From NCBI GenBank assembly GCA_024529925.1, contig JAFEUB010000774.1:280001-344000 (forward strand): a stretch of DNA of 64,000 nucleotides, read 5' to 3'. Every line of letters begins with the position of its first letter. Within the stretch, counting starts at the first letter, position 1. This DNA is from Ophthalmolycus amberensis (Eukaryota > Chordata > Actinopteri > Perciformes > Zoarcidae). Made by a program: the position numbers and the translations under genes. The notes beneath the pieces were generated by a model. That model did no database searches, was not told the DNA's origin, and saw nothing but the letters and a program-made list of their open reading frames with translations. Below are positions 24,593 through 36,284 of this stretch, in pieces.

Positions 24593-26410
24593 ATTTCTTA
24601 CCTATGCGAGGTATGAAAAAAATAGATACCGCCCAAGACTAGTACACTGACTTCCAATCATTGATTTTTGAAATTGCCTGACAAAGGAGACACGTTTTTA
24701 GAACAGATGTACTGTATATGTATATGAATGGAAAAGCTGCGATCTATCAAAAGGGCATGAATAAAATAGATGAAGCTCTGAGAGAAGGACAGGTTTACAG
24801 ATAATAAGATTTCTTGGTATGTGATAAGTATAACCATGACCTTATACCATATCATACACCAAGCTGCTAGTGTGGCTAAAAATGCTCTTCACATTGGCAA
24901 CATTTCCTTCGATTAAAAGTAAGCCCTGTGCAACTGACATACAGTAGCACCACGTTAAAACAATATTCCATATGGCTTAATATTAACCTGTGCTGACTGA
25001 GAAAATGGGAGTGTGAAAATTGGTATTTAGCTCGAGACATAATTGGAACAAATCTAGAATAAGCCTTAAGTAGGTGTTGACTTAACAACCTCCTCTTAAG
25101 TTAGGACTTGCACTAGACAATCAAATCATATATAAATAGACAGTATATATATATATATGTCCTGAATCTACAAAAGATGACTTTAGTGCAGGCTCCTGTG
25201 ACATACGGAGAGCAGCGAAGTGCATTCCTATGATAAACCCTTCCCTTTATCTCCTTGTCACTGACAGGGGAACACTCCTGCCATCGCTTTGTCTTTTTTC
25301 CACAGGACCCTGAACAACACAAAAGTCACCGGATCCCCAGAGAGCATTTCTCACAACTTTGCAAACACTCTCCGTTTTGATGTGTTGGTTTTCTGATGAC
25401 ACAGTATGTTTCTGTGATCAAGGGCAGTTCAGAAGAGGACAGTAAAGGTGAGTGGAGAAGCAAACACACATACACCCTCTTTGAGTTGTTTGCCAGAACA
25501 CCTGTGCGTTTGAAAAAGAGAGCAACACAAAGCATCTCTCTTTTCTATTCTGCAGCCGTGAGGTGACACGCCATTGTTTCCCCCCCCCCCATATTTCTCC
25601 CCTGTGAATTTTGATTCCTGCCAGAGAAAGGATGGGCCTATTGAAGTATTATATGAGAGAGGCCATTAGACACTGAGCTGGACATCACTCTACTGTGAAA
25701 GGCATTCTATTGATGTGCTGTCCTTCATACGAGTCAACTTTTGCGAAATACTATATATGTATGCACTGTGGTGTGCGTAGAATACATGCACATATCAACA
25801 ACCAATGTTCAAAACCACCTGTGATATCCACACATCAAAGCCAACTCATAGTCGCCCTTGTACTAAGTAAAAGTGACGACATAAGAGGGCACACATTCAC
25901 AGTTAACTCTCAAAGTGACATTCAACGAATAAAAAGTGAAAATTAAAAAAAACACTATTCAAAATCAAGTGCTATCGCCACTGTGAAAAGTCATCTCGTA
26001 TGAGCAGCTTGTTACATCAGAATAAAGCTTTAAAGAAGATAGCCATACAGTACACACAGCCTGGATAACTTCCAGAAGCAAATCTGTTTATCCTTCAGCC
26101 AAGGGATTCATGAAACCATTTTCCAGCCCTCCTGAAGTGTTGTGCAGATTGGGTTTCCCCCGAAGTCAGGGTAGATAGTAATCAACCAGCTGGGTCTCAT
26201 TGCCCAGAAATAAGCAACTCCTGTGGAAAAATTGCACGACATGAAATTACAGATTTAACTCTGATTGAGTCAAAAAGTATCAGCTAATAACCACTATATT
26301 GTTTTTTATTTAGCCAGCTGTTTGGCATTAAACAAGGAGACGGTGCAGATTTAGTTTCTTCTGGATGTTTTGTTTTTTGTTTTTATTGACAATATTGACT
26401 TAAAAGGAGA

Positions 26411-26411
<1 letters not shown>

Positions 26412-26448
<37 letters not shown>
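26412..26448. repeat. (TG)18 microsatellite
   Basis: Uninterrupted TG run. Confidence 0.95.
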
Positions 26449-26450
<2 letters not shown>

Positions 26451-26660
26451 CCGTGTGTGCATGTGCACATGTATGAGAGCAAATCCATCAGTGTAAACAT
26501 ATTGACCTGTCAATGGGGTGTCTGGTTCTTTGCGTTACCCTGCCAATGGAACTCAGTTCCAAATTAATCACACATGATGAGATGATTAATCTGGTTTATG
26601 TCCACTGTACCCGTCCATCTGTCCTCCTCTCGCTCTGCTCAGCAGCGGAGGCTTTCTGCT

Positions 26661-26704
26661 GGGAGTACAGCCCAGTCTAATATCATTGACTGGGCTGGAC
26701 TCCC
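26661..26704. repeat. Hairpin, 17-bp inverted repeat with 10-bp loop
   Basis: The arm at 26661-26677 (GGGAGTACAGCCCAGTC) pairs with 26688-26704 (GACTGGGCTGGACTCCC) with one mismatch. The loop is TAATATCATT. There is no terminal duplication or known MITE end around it, so its nature (structured RNA, palindromic regulatory site, relic of a small element) is open. Confidence 0.8.
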
Positions 26705-28231
26705 GCTATATATGCAACATAAAGGCTTAGAAGAAAATAGAGTTCATCATTGTCCCCTTAAGATTATGTATCTTTTACAGTAGAGTGCAGCACGTTGTTA
26801 TTACAGTAAGCTGTTAGTATCTTGACAGTGGGACACTGGTGTTCAGCCAGCTTCACATTTGGTATTTTTCTTCCATCGTTTTACTGTTTGTAAAATAAGA
26901 CAATGAATACGCTTACACTGAGCTCTAAACTCTCATTTTTGACTGCCATTCTACATAGTCAATGAAACCAGTTTATAGATGCCATGCGGCCACATGACCT
27001 CTGACATGGTCTGTTGTTGTCGCCGTCATATGGGTACCGAGGTTACACATGTAGGTACATAATGCTAAATATTCCAAATTAAGATTTTTAGCTAGTTCTG
27101 ATTTAGCAGGCTAACACTTAGCTTAGCCAACATTAGCTCGCTGCATGACATTATATTCAGTCGGGACCTGAGTCAAAATGTGCATGCACACACAACTACT
27201 TTTAGCTGGTGTCCACTCTGCCCGCTTAATTGCTGCAACCAATTGCTGCAATCTAATTCCTTCTTGAGGTAGTCTAGATAAAGAAACAGTGAAGTCCTCA
27301 TTTTTGTTGTAGGTTCTTACTGCACAGCATATAGAAGTCATGTTCAAGTTTGAGAGTGGGCTTGAACCTTCAACCCAGTATGGTGGTGGTCAACAGTAAA
27401 TTGCCATCGCCATCCTGGTTTTTGGTGGTAGCCATCTTGTTTTTTTTAAACCAGGCGTAACATGAGAGAGTGGCGCTAAGTACAACCGAATGCAGAACAA
27501 GACATTTTCAAGCGAGAAAAAGGGTTATAATTAACTTTCATGAACTGAAAACACACCATGAAAGGTTTAAGTTGTAAGACGAAAAACACAGACAACTCCC
27601 AAATCTGCCAACACTGTGGTTGTGACCTGTTAATATCAAGGTTAACACATCCTAAAGCATACCCTCGTTTATGCTCATAATGTACTAAATAAACATAATG
27701 CTATATTTAAGAAGACTTGAAACTAGCAATTGCTCCCCTAAACTCATGTTTACAATGTTTACTGAGGTAATAAATCAAGTGAGGGGAAGAATGCAAGCTT
27801 AAGGCCCTTCCACATTGGCTTCACTTTTCAGACCCGGAAGTTGCCGCCTGGTCCAGCTACATTGATCCATCACGAAACAAAGAGTAAACAGATGGAAGGT
27901 AAATCTGTCCGTTATGCTGTATTCATATGGAATCAGGCGGGTGGTAGATAGCAGACGAATAACACCTCCTGGACGGCACGAGAAAAACAAACAGTCCGCC
28001 GGAAAGCCTGGACGGGAAAACAAAACACACATGACGATATGTTGCTTGGTGATGGAATAGATATTATTATATTTTGACTGCCATTTTATGTAATAATTCC
28101 AGTATTCGGTAAAAAATTCCGAAGTGGAGGACGGCAAAAAGTTTAAATGTTTTAACTCCGGAGGGCAATGCCGATTGAATTATTTCTTGCCATTAGTCGG
28201 AGACAGTCTAAAGTGAATCATTTATTTCCTC

Positions 28232-28676
28232 CCCGTAGAAGAAGCACTCGGATATTTTACTTCAATAAAAGTAGCAATACTATTGGGTAAAATACTCAGT
28301 TACAAGTAAAAGTCCTGTTGAAGTAAAAGTACAAAAGTATTAGCATCAAAATATATTTAAAGTACCAAAAGTAGAAGTATTTACTCAGCAGAATGGCCCA
28401 TTTCAGAATGATATATATTATATTACTGTATTAATGATGCATTAATGTGTACATCACAGTGTGTGGCTGGTAAAGGTGGAGCTAGTTTTCGAAGAAACTA
28501 GGAACTGAAGCTGTCGAATAGATGAAGTGGAGCACTCTTAAGCACTATTAACCTCTAAGATGTAGTGGAGTAGAAGTATAAAGTAACAGTAAATGGAAAT
28601 ACTTAAGTACAAATACCTCAAAATTGTACTTAAGTACAGTGCTTGAGTAAATGTATTTTGTTACATTCCACCACTG
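28232..28676. mobile_element. hAT-like MITE, about 445 bp (TACTTAAGTA-rich)
   Basis: The right end, read on the minus strand from 28676, begins CAGTGGTGGAATGTAACAAA and continues with ACATTTACTCAAGCACTGTA and TACTTAAGTACAATTTTGAG. This is the hallmark of an abundant teleost hAT MITE with runs of (T)ACTTAAGTA. The left end (GAAGAAGCACTCGGATATTT) is the matching but more decayed terminus, with arrays of AAGTAAAAGTA after it. Candidate flanks ATTTCCTC (28222-28230 region) and AATTCTTC (28677-28684) agree at 6 of 8 bases, a weak target duplication. It is non-coding. Confidence 0.8.
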
Positions 28677-30868
28677 AATTCTTCACAACTGACACTTGAG
28701 CAAAAGCTGATCAAATATATATCAGTTACATTTCCTTTTCATTTACTTATAACAATAAAAATACTTGGACCAAATATTGCATAAGACACATGGATATTTT
28801 TCTTTGCATGGGTATAATGTCATAAATCAAAGTTCAAATTAAAACTGATAATACGAATAAATGTTCTAACTAATTGTTAAAACCCTGAAAACCATGACAA
28901 GAAACATAACACTGCTTTAACACCTAATAATTTGCACTTACCATTCCAGTACTGTGATATTTTTGCACCTCAAATTATGTGAATTTGACATGATTTGCAC
29001 ACGATCTTAACCACTCATTTGAGCGGGTGTTGTTGTCATGTTGGCCCAAACATCTAAGGTGCAATTTTCCCCCGTTCGAATGCAGCCAACATAACAGTAT
29101 TAAATATAACATGCAAATCCTCCAAGACAGACCAATATGTGTAGCATTTAATACATGTACATATAATATTCCGGTCAAATCACAAAACAAAGTCTATCAA
29201 AACTACACTTTACGTTTTTAAAGCTTAACAATCCACTCACTGTTAATATACAAATTTATTTTACAACATTGACTGTAAAAAATCTTTGTGCAACCCAAGA
29301 CAAAGCAATTAAATGTGTCTGGTATTGGGGGACTGGAACACACTCCTCTAACCTTTTATTATATCGCCTCTGTCAAAGTACATACATTAACATGAATGCC
29401 TCTGATGTAATTAACTTTTCTATTAGCGCACTGGCCTCAGAGGCAGTCAATGCCACATTTTAAAAAGGAGCTGTTCATTCAGAGTGTGCAGTTTCAGATG
29501 ACTCATTAATGAGCCGGCCCTAATTGAAATGCAGAAAGACCTTATTGGCATGCTGATCCCTCCAAAATCCTAATGCCTTTACCCTTATGAAGCAGCCCTT
29601 CCAGTTTTGAGTAAAAAAGATGTAGGAGTTAGTTAATTACAAGTCGTATGTCAAAATCAGATCATATTAACATCACTACAAAGCTGAATTCATCATTCAC
29701 ACTGCAATGCTTCCATGATGTTGTGCTTGAAATTTTACACAGATATTTGACTCAAAATGTGTTCAAAATATAGCACACTTAGTTTCCCCCTAATTAATGT
29801 TATAAATTAATTTCTATCATTAAAGAAAAGATAAACTCATGTAGACACTGTGAGGCAGAACCTTCTGAAAAATCCATCAATGTTTAAGATGTGTTCCATT
29901 AATTTTAATCCAGCATTAGTTAGTAATGTGTGTAGATCACCAAAACACGATAAGATCCCAACTGCAGCCCCTACATAAGTAACATGGTTGAATATATAAA
30001 TATATTAGTTACTTTCCTCCTTTTTTTACTGTCATTCGCAACACTTAGGGAGCAACTGTCTTTATACAATCTGGTTCATGATGTTGTTTAAACTAATCAA
30101 CTAATTTTGACTTTAAAAAAAGGCTATGATACAATCCTTAATGTTAAATTATCTTTAATATCGTCTTTTTGCTATGCATGACAACAAGGTTACAAACTGA
30201 CAGTCACTATTGAAGATCTGTCCTGATGGGTGACATCAACAAACCCCTACAGATGTGATTCCTCCTCTCAGAACCATCACACTTACCTCTTAGTGTGGCG
30301 TTAACCATGCAATGGTTCAGCCCATGCAGGCTTTGACACGTGGTAGAACAAAACAACATGAGGTCAAGCAGGAGGTCAAATTGAGCGATGAAACAAATCA
30401 TCCATTTATCGTCACGTCAGGCAGCTAAGCTACAGTAGAGGATCGTAATTAGACAACCTTCGGATATTGTTAATTTCACAGCCATATCAACCACACAAGG
30501 TTTTAGCATCAGCATGATTGCAATTAAAGTATCCACGACTTTGCAAACACAGACCTGCTATGCTAAAACAGTAGACGTTACCCGCTGAAAAGCAGGTAGC
30601 CACAGAGAGAGATAAAATGAGGCTCATGCAAAGGTACTATTTATCTAGTTCATAGTGAATAGCTGCTTTGTATTTTCAGATTTAACAAACAGAACAGTCA
30701 CCGCAACGAATATACTGACCTTTGCCATCAAATGGATCTGAAGACCGTTCCAGATTTTCAGGCCAAAAAACAACCAAAACAAAAGTGTGGAGGAGGTTGC
30801 ATGAACTAACTGCAGTATTTGGTTGGTTTTATTATTTTTTAAAATTTGTATACCTTTTTTATATTTTA
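28677..30868. other. Non-coding, AT-rich
   Basis: No gene seen. 29430-29600 is a candidate conserved block with the perfect palindrome CTCATTAATGAG at 29502-29513. The remainder is AT-rich single-copy-looking sequence. Confidence 0.5.
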
Positions 30869-31040
30869 GGGTTGTCCGCCCGTACGTCTGTCCGTCCGTC
30901 CCATCCCATTCTTGTGAATGCGATAGCTCGGGAACACCTGGAGAGTATTTTCTACAAATTGGCACAAACTTCCACTTGAATTCAAGGATGACCTGATTAG
31001 AGTTTTTGTTTGTCAAAGGTAACTGTGACCTCATGGAACT
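30869..31040 (+). repeat. Dispersed repeat fragment (GTCCGTCCGTCC type)
   Basis: GTACGTCTGTCCGTCCGTCC is followed by ATTCTTGTGAATGCGATAGC and a CACAAACTTCCACTTGAATT phrase, then GTCAAAGGTAACTGTGACCT. I recognise this order as a widespread interspersed repeat of fish and some invertebrates. I cannot assign a transposon class or exact ends. Confidence 0.5.
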
Positions 31041-34000
31041 CGTTTTTTTTTTACTACTGAATATGCTTTTTATGACAATTTTACAAAAAATGTCTACTTA
31101 AATAAAATGATGAAGTGATGACATTTAGGACAGACATAGATCACACAACTGAAATGCAGTGATTCTAGTTGTGTTGTTTTCCCACTACCATAGATCACAA
31201 ATGGAAACCAAACAGACTACTGGAATACTGGACTGGTGAGGAAGAGAAGTGGCCAACACCTGGTGACACAGCCCTGAGGGACATACTCGCAAGATGGTTT
31301 ACACTTTGAGCCAAATGGAGAGAGAAACAGAGGACAGATGTCTTTCACGAACTCCAAGTCAACAACCTGCACAGAAGGGGTAAGTCAATAAGGCAGTGGA
31401 TAGAATAATTGAAAGTCACAGTAAAAACACACACATGCAAAAATGCAAGCATACACACTCTGCTCCTCCTGACATTCACACATCTGAGCACTAGAATTGC
31501 AGACTGGTGTAAGCCGGTGCAAACCTTTTAAAGGAGGTTGATGATCTATCAACATTATCATCTTTAACTGGCAGGATGCCTATTTGTGGAGCTGGTCATC
31601 AGACATTACGTCATCAGACATTACCCCCCCCCCCCCCCCCCCCCCCCTTCCTTACCAAATTGAACCTCCACACAACCACCAGACATGACAGGTTGCATTC
31701 TTACATTTTAGTCCAGAGTCGGCTTTAATTGCATCACAGAATGTCAAATGAAAAATCTATATTTTATTATTTCTACCCCAAATCCTAAAGGGCATGGATT
31801 AAATGGATGGGAAGATATCTTGGAAGCATAACCTAATTCGGTATTGCTATATATATTATTATATTTTCATGAGAGCATTAATGAAGCAAAGAAAGGTGGG
31901 ACAGGAATTCAGTATTATACTAAATACAGTTGTGTACAGTGGTGTGTCTTTTTAACTGAGGGGAATTGCCTTTTCATTATTGTATGTATAATTGGTATCA
32001 ATTAACATATCTTTAAAATTTCATTTTCAAAACAGTTTGGATCATATGACTAGACATGACGATTCAGATCTTGGCTTTCCTTTTGTCACTTTGACTGTTT
32101 TGATGCATTCATGTGCCGGTGGAGAGCTCTGATGTGTTGGACTTGCATTAAGTTTGCAAAACAACATTGTATTCAAGTGCTCTTTTTTTGATCACAAACA
32201 GTATAAACAACCTTAAGCAGGCGACAGTTTAGCGAGCAGCTTTGTTTCTTTTCTTATCCCTTTTCATAGAACACTATAAAAACGTCAGTTTGACAGACAC
32301 CGCAATCATTAGAAAAGCCTCTGGTATGGCTAAGCAAAGCTAAGATATAAGTCACAAGATGATCAAAGATTACTCTTAGAAGTTCTGAGTAAACAATATT
32401 CCAATGACGGCCGATGCCTGTGTGCAGCGATAGAACCTGTGTGTCTGTGTGAGGATCTGTATGTGTGTTATTGCCTTCAAATTGTCTTTGCTACACACAT
32501 GAACTCAATCCCAGCCTTTCATCTCACTGAAGCCCACTCAATGGACAAGAGGCTACATTTATTTATATTTTGTTCCTCCCTCTATCTCTCACTATTGATA
32601 CCATCATGTCTTTCACAGTCCCAATCTATCTTCCTATGTCAATTTCATCCTCATCACTTGTCTTCCTCCACATTCCTCTTCTTCCTCTCCTTTTTATGGT
32701 GTTGGTAATCCTGCCATTGTAGTTGCGATCATGTTTGTATTTCTAAAATAATTGGATGAAGTGCTGCTGTCTAGACGGGATTGGCACTTCAATTGTTAGC
32801 CCATCAATCTCCTTTACAGATGACTTGACTGTGCCAGATAACTTTCTGTCAATGAAAAGAAAGAGAAGAAAATAAATGCGTCTTTGGAGAAAGGGATGAC
32901 TTATCCAAATTGTAAAGCCACTGAGCAGATTTTATAACAACATACAAATAATCGTGTTGGTGCATGCGTTTTTGTGTTTTTATAATACACACGGTGAGTG
33001 CTCTTGCTCATACAGTACGTGTCGTTACATCTGACTGAATATGCTCAGCGAGCCGTTTAAACTGATTTTATGTATGCTAACTGGTGAAAACTGAATATAA
33101 TCCAACGACCCTCCGTATTCTTTAATGAAGAGAAAGAATCCTGTTGAATGGCAACATTTTTCAAAACGTCATGGTGCAGCCAGGGGAGCAATTTATTAAC
33201 CGTATGCAGATGAATCCAGCAAATGGAAACAACACCACGGGACCTAAAATCACTGTGATATAATGAGAGAAATGTCAGGGTCTAAAAGACACTGCAGTGG
33301 CTCAAAAACTGAGCTGAATATAAATTACTGGATTGACATAATAATCTAGTTTTTTTTTATAGTGACTCCCCTCTCTCCACCAGTATGACTGTTGTTTACG
33401 AGAGAGAAAACACAATGATCACAGAGCAAAAATGGATAACGAGACTGCTTCATGCTGCAAGCCTGAGGCCACTCTGAGCCACTGGGTGGTGCAGTGCTGT
33501 TAACAACCCATTAGCTGCTAAATGAGTGGCCTAACAGCAAAAAATGATCTAACACAGCCAGCGCTGAAATGATGAAAACAGCATTTGTTTGAATCAGCAG
33601 AAGCATCACTGGTCATTCTCACTTGCAGTTTTCATCCTTTCTTCTTTCATCCTCTGTCACTTTATCGCATTAAAGTTCTTGTTCATGCTATTGAACAAAA
33701 CAAGATTTGGCAGGGATGTATCACTTGCTTGCAGGTGTACTCTATAAAAGCAGAATATTCATATATCTTCTTTATATATTAGTTATCCTTATGGTCACTT
33801 CTGGCAAGCTGGAGTACTGGGAAAGCTGATACAAGAGTTCTACATTTCAGGAGATGTTGATTAGGAAGCAAAAGACTAGAGTGAAGTAGAAAACTAAAGG
33901 AATAATGTAGTTTCAAAAAACAAGTAAATATGCTAGCATGAACAATGCAGTCTGTAGTTGTGGTCCCCAGTGACGCATATATCATAGTTAAGTTGTATAG

Positions 34001-35224
34001 TTTCATATGATACCAGAACCTTCGCTCTAGCTTTTAAACTGAGCCCACTACAGCCTCTGAACAAACAGTATGTTGGCCGGGCCCACCGGTGGGCTGTCGG
34101 ATCGCTAACAGTTTAAAAAACGACTTTCCATTCATCTTTGCATATCCTCTTACTACCGTACTTGTTGTAGTGGCCCTGCTTAAGCGTGGGATCATTAAAC
34201 TTTCATCTGATCTATTTGAACCTGAAATAAGAACTCAGTTCAACAATAGGTTGGACTTGAGGATTTATTGAATGGCATTTGAAATGTCATCTCCCAGCAC
34301 AAGAAGAGGCTCTTCATCTGTAGTAATTAGATGAATATTTAACAAGCTCTATTATCTGCTCCTGGCAGCCAAAAACAGCCTGAAAAGATGGACTCATTGT
34401 GCTTCCCATGGACACAATGAGCCATTACAGGTATTGTTTCTTGCTCACTCTAAAGGTGACAAACTGTCATTTACTCACTATTGATGGCACAATGTTGTGA
34501 TTTTGCTTCCCATGGTAATGGGATACAAACAACAACAGCTATACATTTTAAATGCCATCTGCCTCTATGATGCTGTCTTTCTCTACTACTTCCCACATCG
34601 CTCTTTCTTTCTCTCTCATACTTTAAAGTAATTATTCTCTTTTCATGCTTCCCAGATTCCTCAAAGAAAGTGTTTGTGTGTCTCCTGATAGTTTTGTTCA
34701 CTTCCTGTGTGCGTGTTCATGCAATGTTTTCTTTTTTTATTCCAATTACAGTCTGGTAACACATGTACTTTGATTGCCTGCGCATGAGAGAAAGAAATAG
34801 GTATTGCGTGTTTTCCACTTCACCCTGGCTTGCCAGTTTATGAGGTGCACTTAGCTAATGTCATTGTAGTTCGATGAGATTACAATAGGGATTTAATACG
34901 TTTGACATTCATGAGGCTGATTGTTTGGGAGAGTCAGAGGGGCGTTGATTCCACTCTGTAAGTTGTTAGGCTGTAGTTGTCTGTGGTGCTGTTGAAATCT
35001 ACTGCATTATAGTGAAAAGTATTTCTCATATTTTTGTAAATGAGTGTTTGAACAAAGGTATAGCTGATCATACTGCACATAAATCACAGGCATAAACACT
35101 AATTATTTCAAAGATACAAGGAATGATTTGCTAATATATAAAATTCATTTTTTCATATACTCTTTTTTTAGTACACCGGTGAAAACCATGAAGTCAAACA
35201 ACATGCCCAATGTACACTAATTGT
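31041..35224. other. Non-coding stretch
   Basis: A 15-bp tandem duplication (31598-31627) is followed by 24 C at 31624-31647. 32560-32705 is strongly pyrimidine-rich. A short hairpin lies at 34393-34421 (CTCATTGTG/CACAATGAG) and a 14-bp GC palindrome at 34081-34094. An open stretch at 31225-31385 ends in GGTAAGT but carries stops in every frame. No gene is supported. Confidence 0.5.
31624..31647. repeat. Poly(C) tract, 24 bases
   Basis: Unbroken run of 24 C, preceded by two copies of a TCATCAGACATTACG-like unit. The length is prone to assembly and sequencing error. Confidence 0.9.

Positions 35225-35305
<81 letters not shown>
35225..35305. repeat. (TAGA)20 microsatellite
   Basis: About 81 bp of perfect TAGA units, directly abutting the LINE-like tail and probably seeded by it. 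Confidence 0.95.
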
Positions 35306-35445
35306 CTTTATTTCAGACTCGGGGTCCATACAGACAGATACATAAAAAGACAGACACAAACAATAAAAGTACATAGGCCTAGCAATGCCTTACAAAGAGA
35401 CAGCTGTACCAATGTCGCCACACAGTCATAATCATGTGGAGAGTC
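35225..35445 (-). mobile_element. LINE 3' tail ending in (TAGA)20
   Basis: On the minus strand the phrase GGACCCCGAGTCTGAAATAA runs into AGTCTATCTATCTATC. A polyadenylation-like AATAAAG followed directly by a tetranucleotide array is the usual 3' end of L2/CR1-type fish LINEs, which end in short tandem repeats rather than poly(A). The array covers 35225-35305. The upstream limit near 35445 is approximate. No coding part is present, so this is a severely 5'-truncated copy. Confidence 0.55.
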
Positions 35446-36284
35446 AATATTACATATTTTAGAAGTAAAATTAGTTATTGATTCACTTATACACTAATAG
35501 TAAGTCCATTTAAGAAAAAATGATGAACATTATTTAAACCAGTCTTACCATCTGCTTATTGTTTACAGCTTAGTAATTCAGTCTGTTAGTGTTTAAGCAA
35601 TTTGCTACAAATAAAAAATGTCAAAATGTATTTTTCACCCAAAGCCAATGATATATCACCACCCGTCAGAGAGAAGCGAAGTAACTTTTTTCTCAAGTGA
35701 CTTGAGACCGGCAAGTGACTTGCGTTACCTTAATATCGTAAACTTCAGGGTAACTTGTACAATATTTCAAAATAAAACAACCCTTTTTGTTATCCTAAAG
35801 TGAATCACCATTTCTAAGTTCTTCTAAACTATGGCATGAATGTAAAATACAGATTTGAAAATAGAAAGGCAAGATATATGTATAGTGTCTCTCGATTGGG
35901 AAGCCATCTTTCCTTATTTGTGATTGCATTATAACGTTGCATTACACTTTTAAAGGGCTTGTCAATGCCCAGGGTTCCTCTCAGGGGGATGCACTTCCAA
36001 AATGCAACATAGCGCTGATTATGCCGAGCTAACAAAACATGACTCTTGCCCCTAAACCTGCTACATTGTTAACAACACATATCGTTAACACACCATTCCA
36101 AAAGGGAATAAAAAAAAATACATAACTAATCAGTTAATGGGATCTGTTGCCGTACAATGAGATGATTGTTCATCTTTCCCCGCTGTGTGTCTTTCTATCT
36201 CTGGAGCTGCATGATTCCAAGAGAGTGGAAAAAAGAATGGTTGTGAGCGTGGGTCACTCTCTCACAATGTTTTGCATACAACAC
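35446..36284. other. Non-coding stretch
   Basis: Nothing recognised; AT-rich with no coding signal. The junction with the truncated LINE cannot be placed to the base. Confidence 0.5.

Larger units (their letters stand above)
24593..28231. other. Non-coding stretch; microsatellite and possible repeat remnants
   Basis: A (TG)18 run lies at 26412-26448 and 11 C at 25580-25590. 26060-26300 resembles conserved non-coding DNA. 27360-27480 (CCATCTTG-type phrases) and 27800-28200 (CpG-richer) look like parts of dispersed fish repeats, but I cannot name a family or set ends. No gene is supported. Confidence 0.45.

Noticed and set aside
25306..25447. Exon-like segment between TTTTTTCCACAG and AAAG|GTGAGT
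   Set aside because: Good splice signals on both sides, but every frame contains a stop, so an internal coding exon is excluded; a non-coding exon cannot be shown from sequence.
27800..28200. CpG-richer block as a possible promoter
   Set aside because: Phrases such as CAGACCCGGAAGTTGCCGCC look like a dispersed repeat rather than a unique promoter; no downstream exon seen.
31225..31385. Protein-like stretch ending in GGTAAGT
   Set aside because: The best frame (TGEEEKWPTPGDTALRDILA) is interrupted by TGA at about 31308; no family recognised.
34081..34094. GC palindrome GCCCACCGGTGGGC
   Set aside because: Short and isolated; surrounding phrase may belong to a repeat, with nothing to show function.
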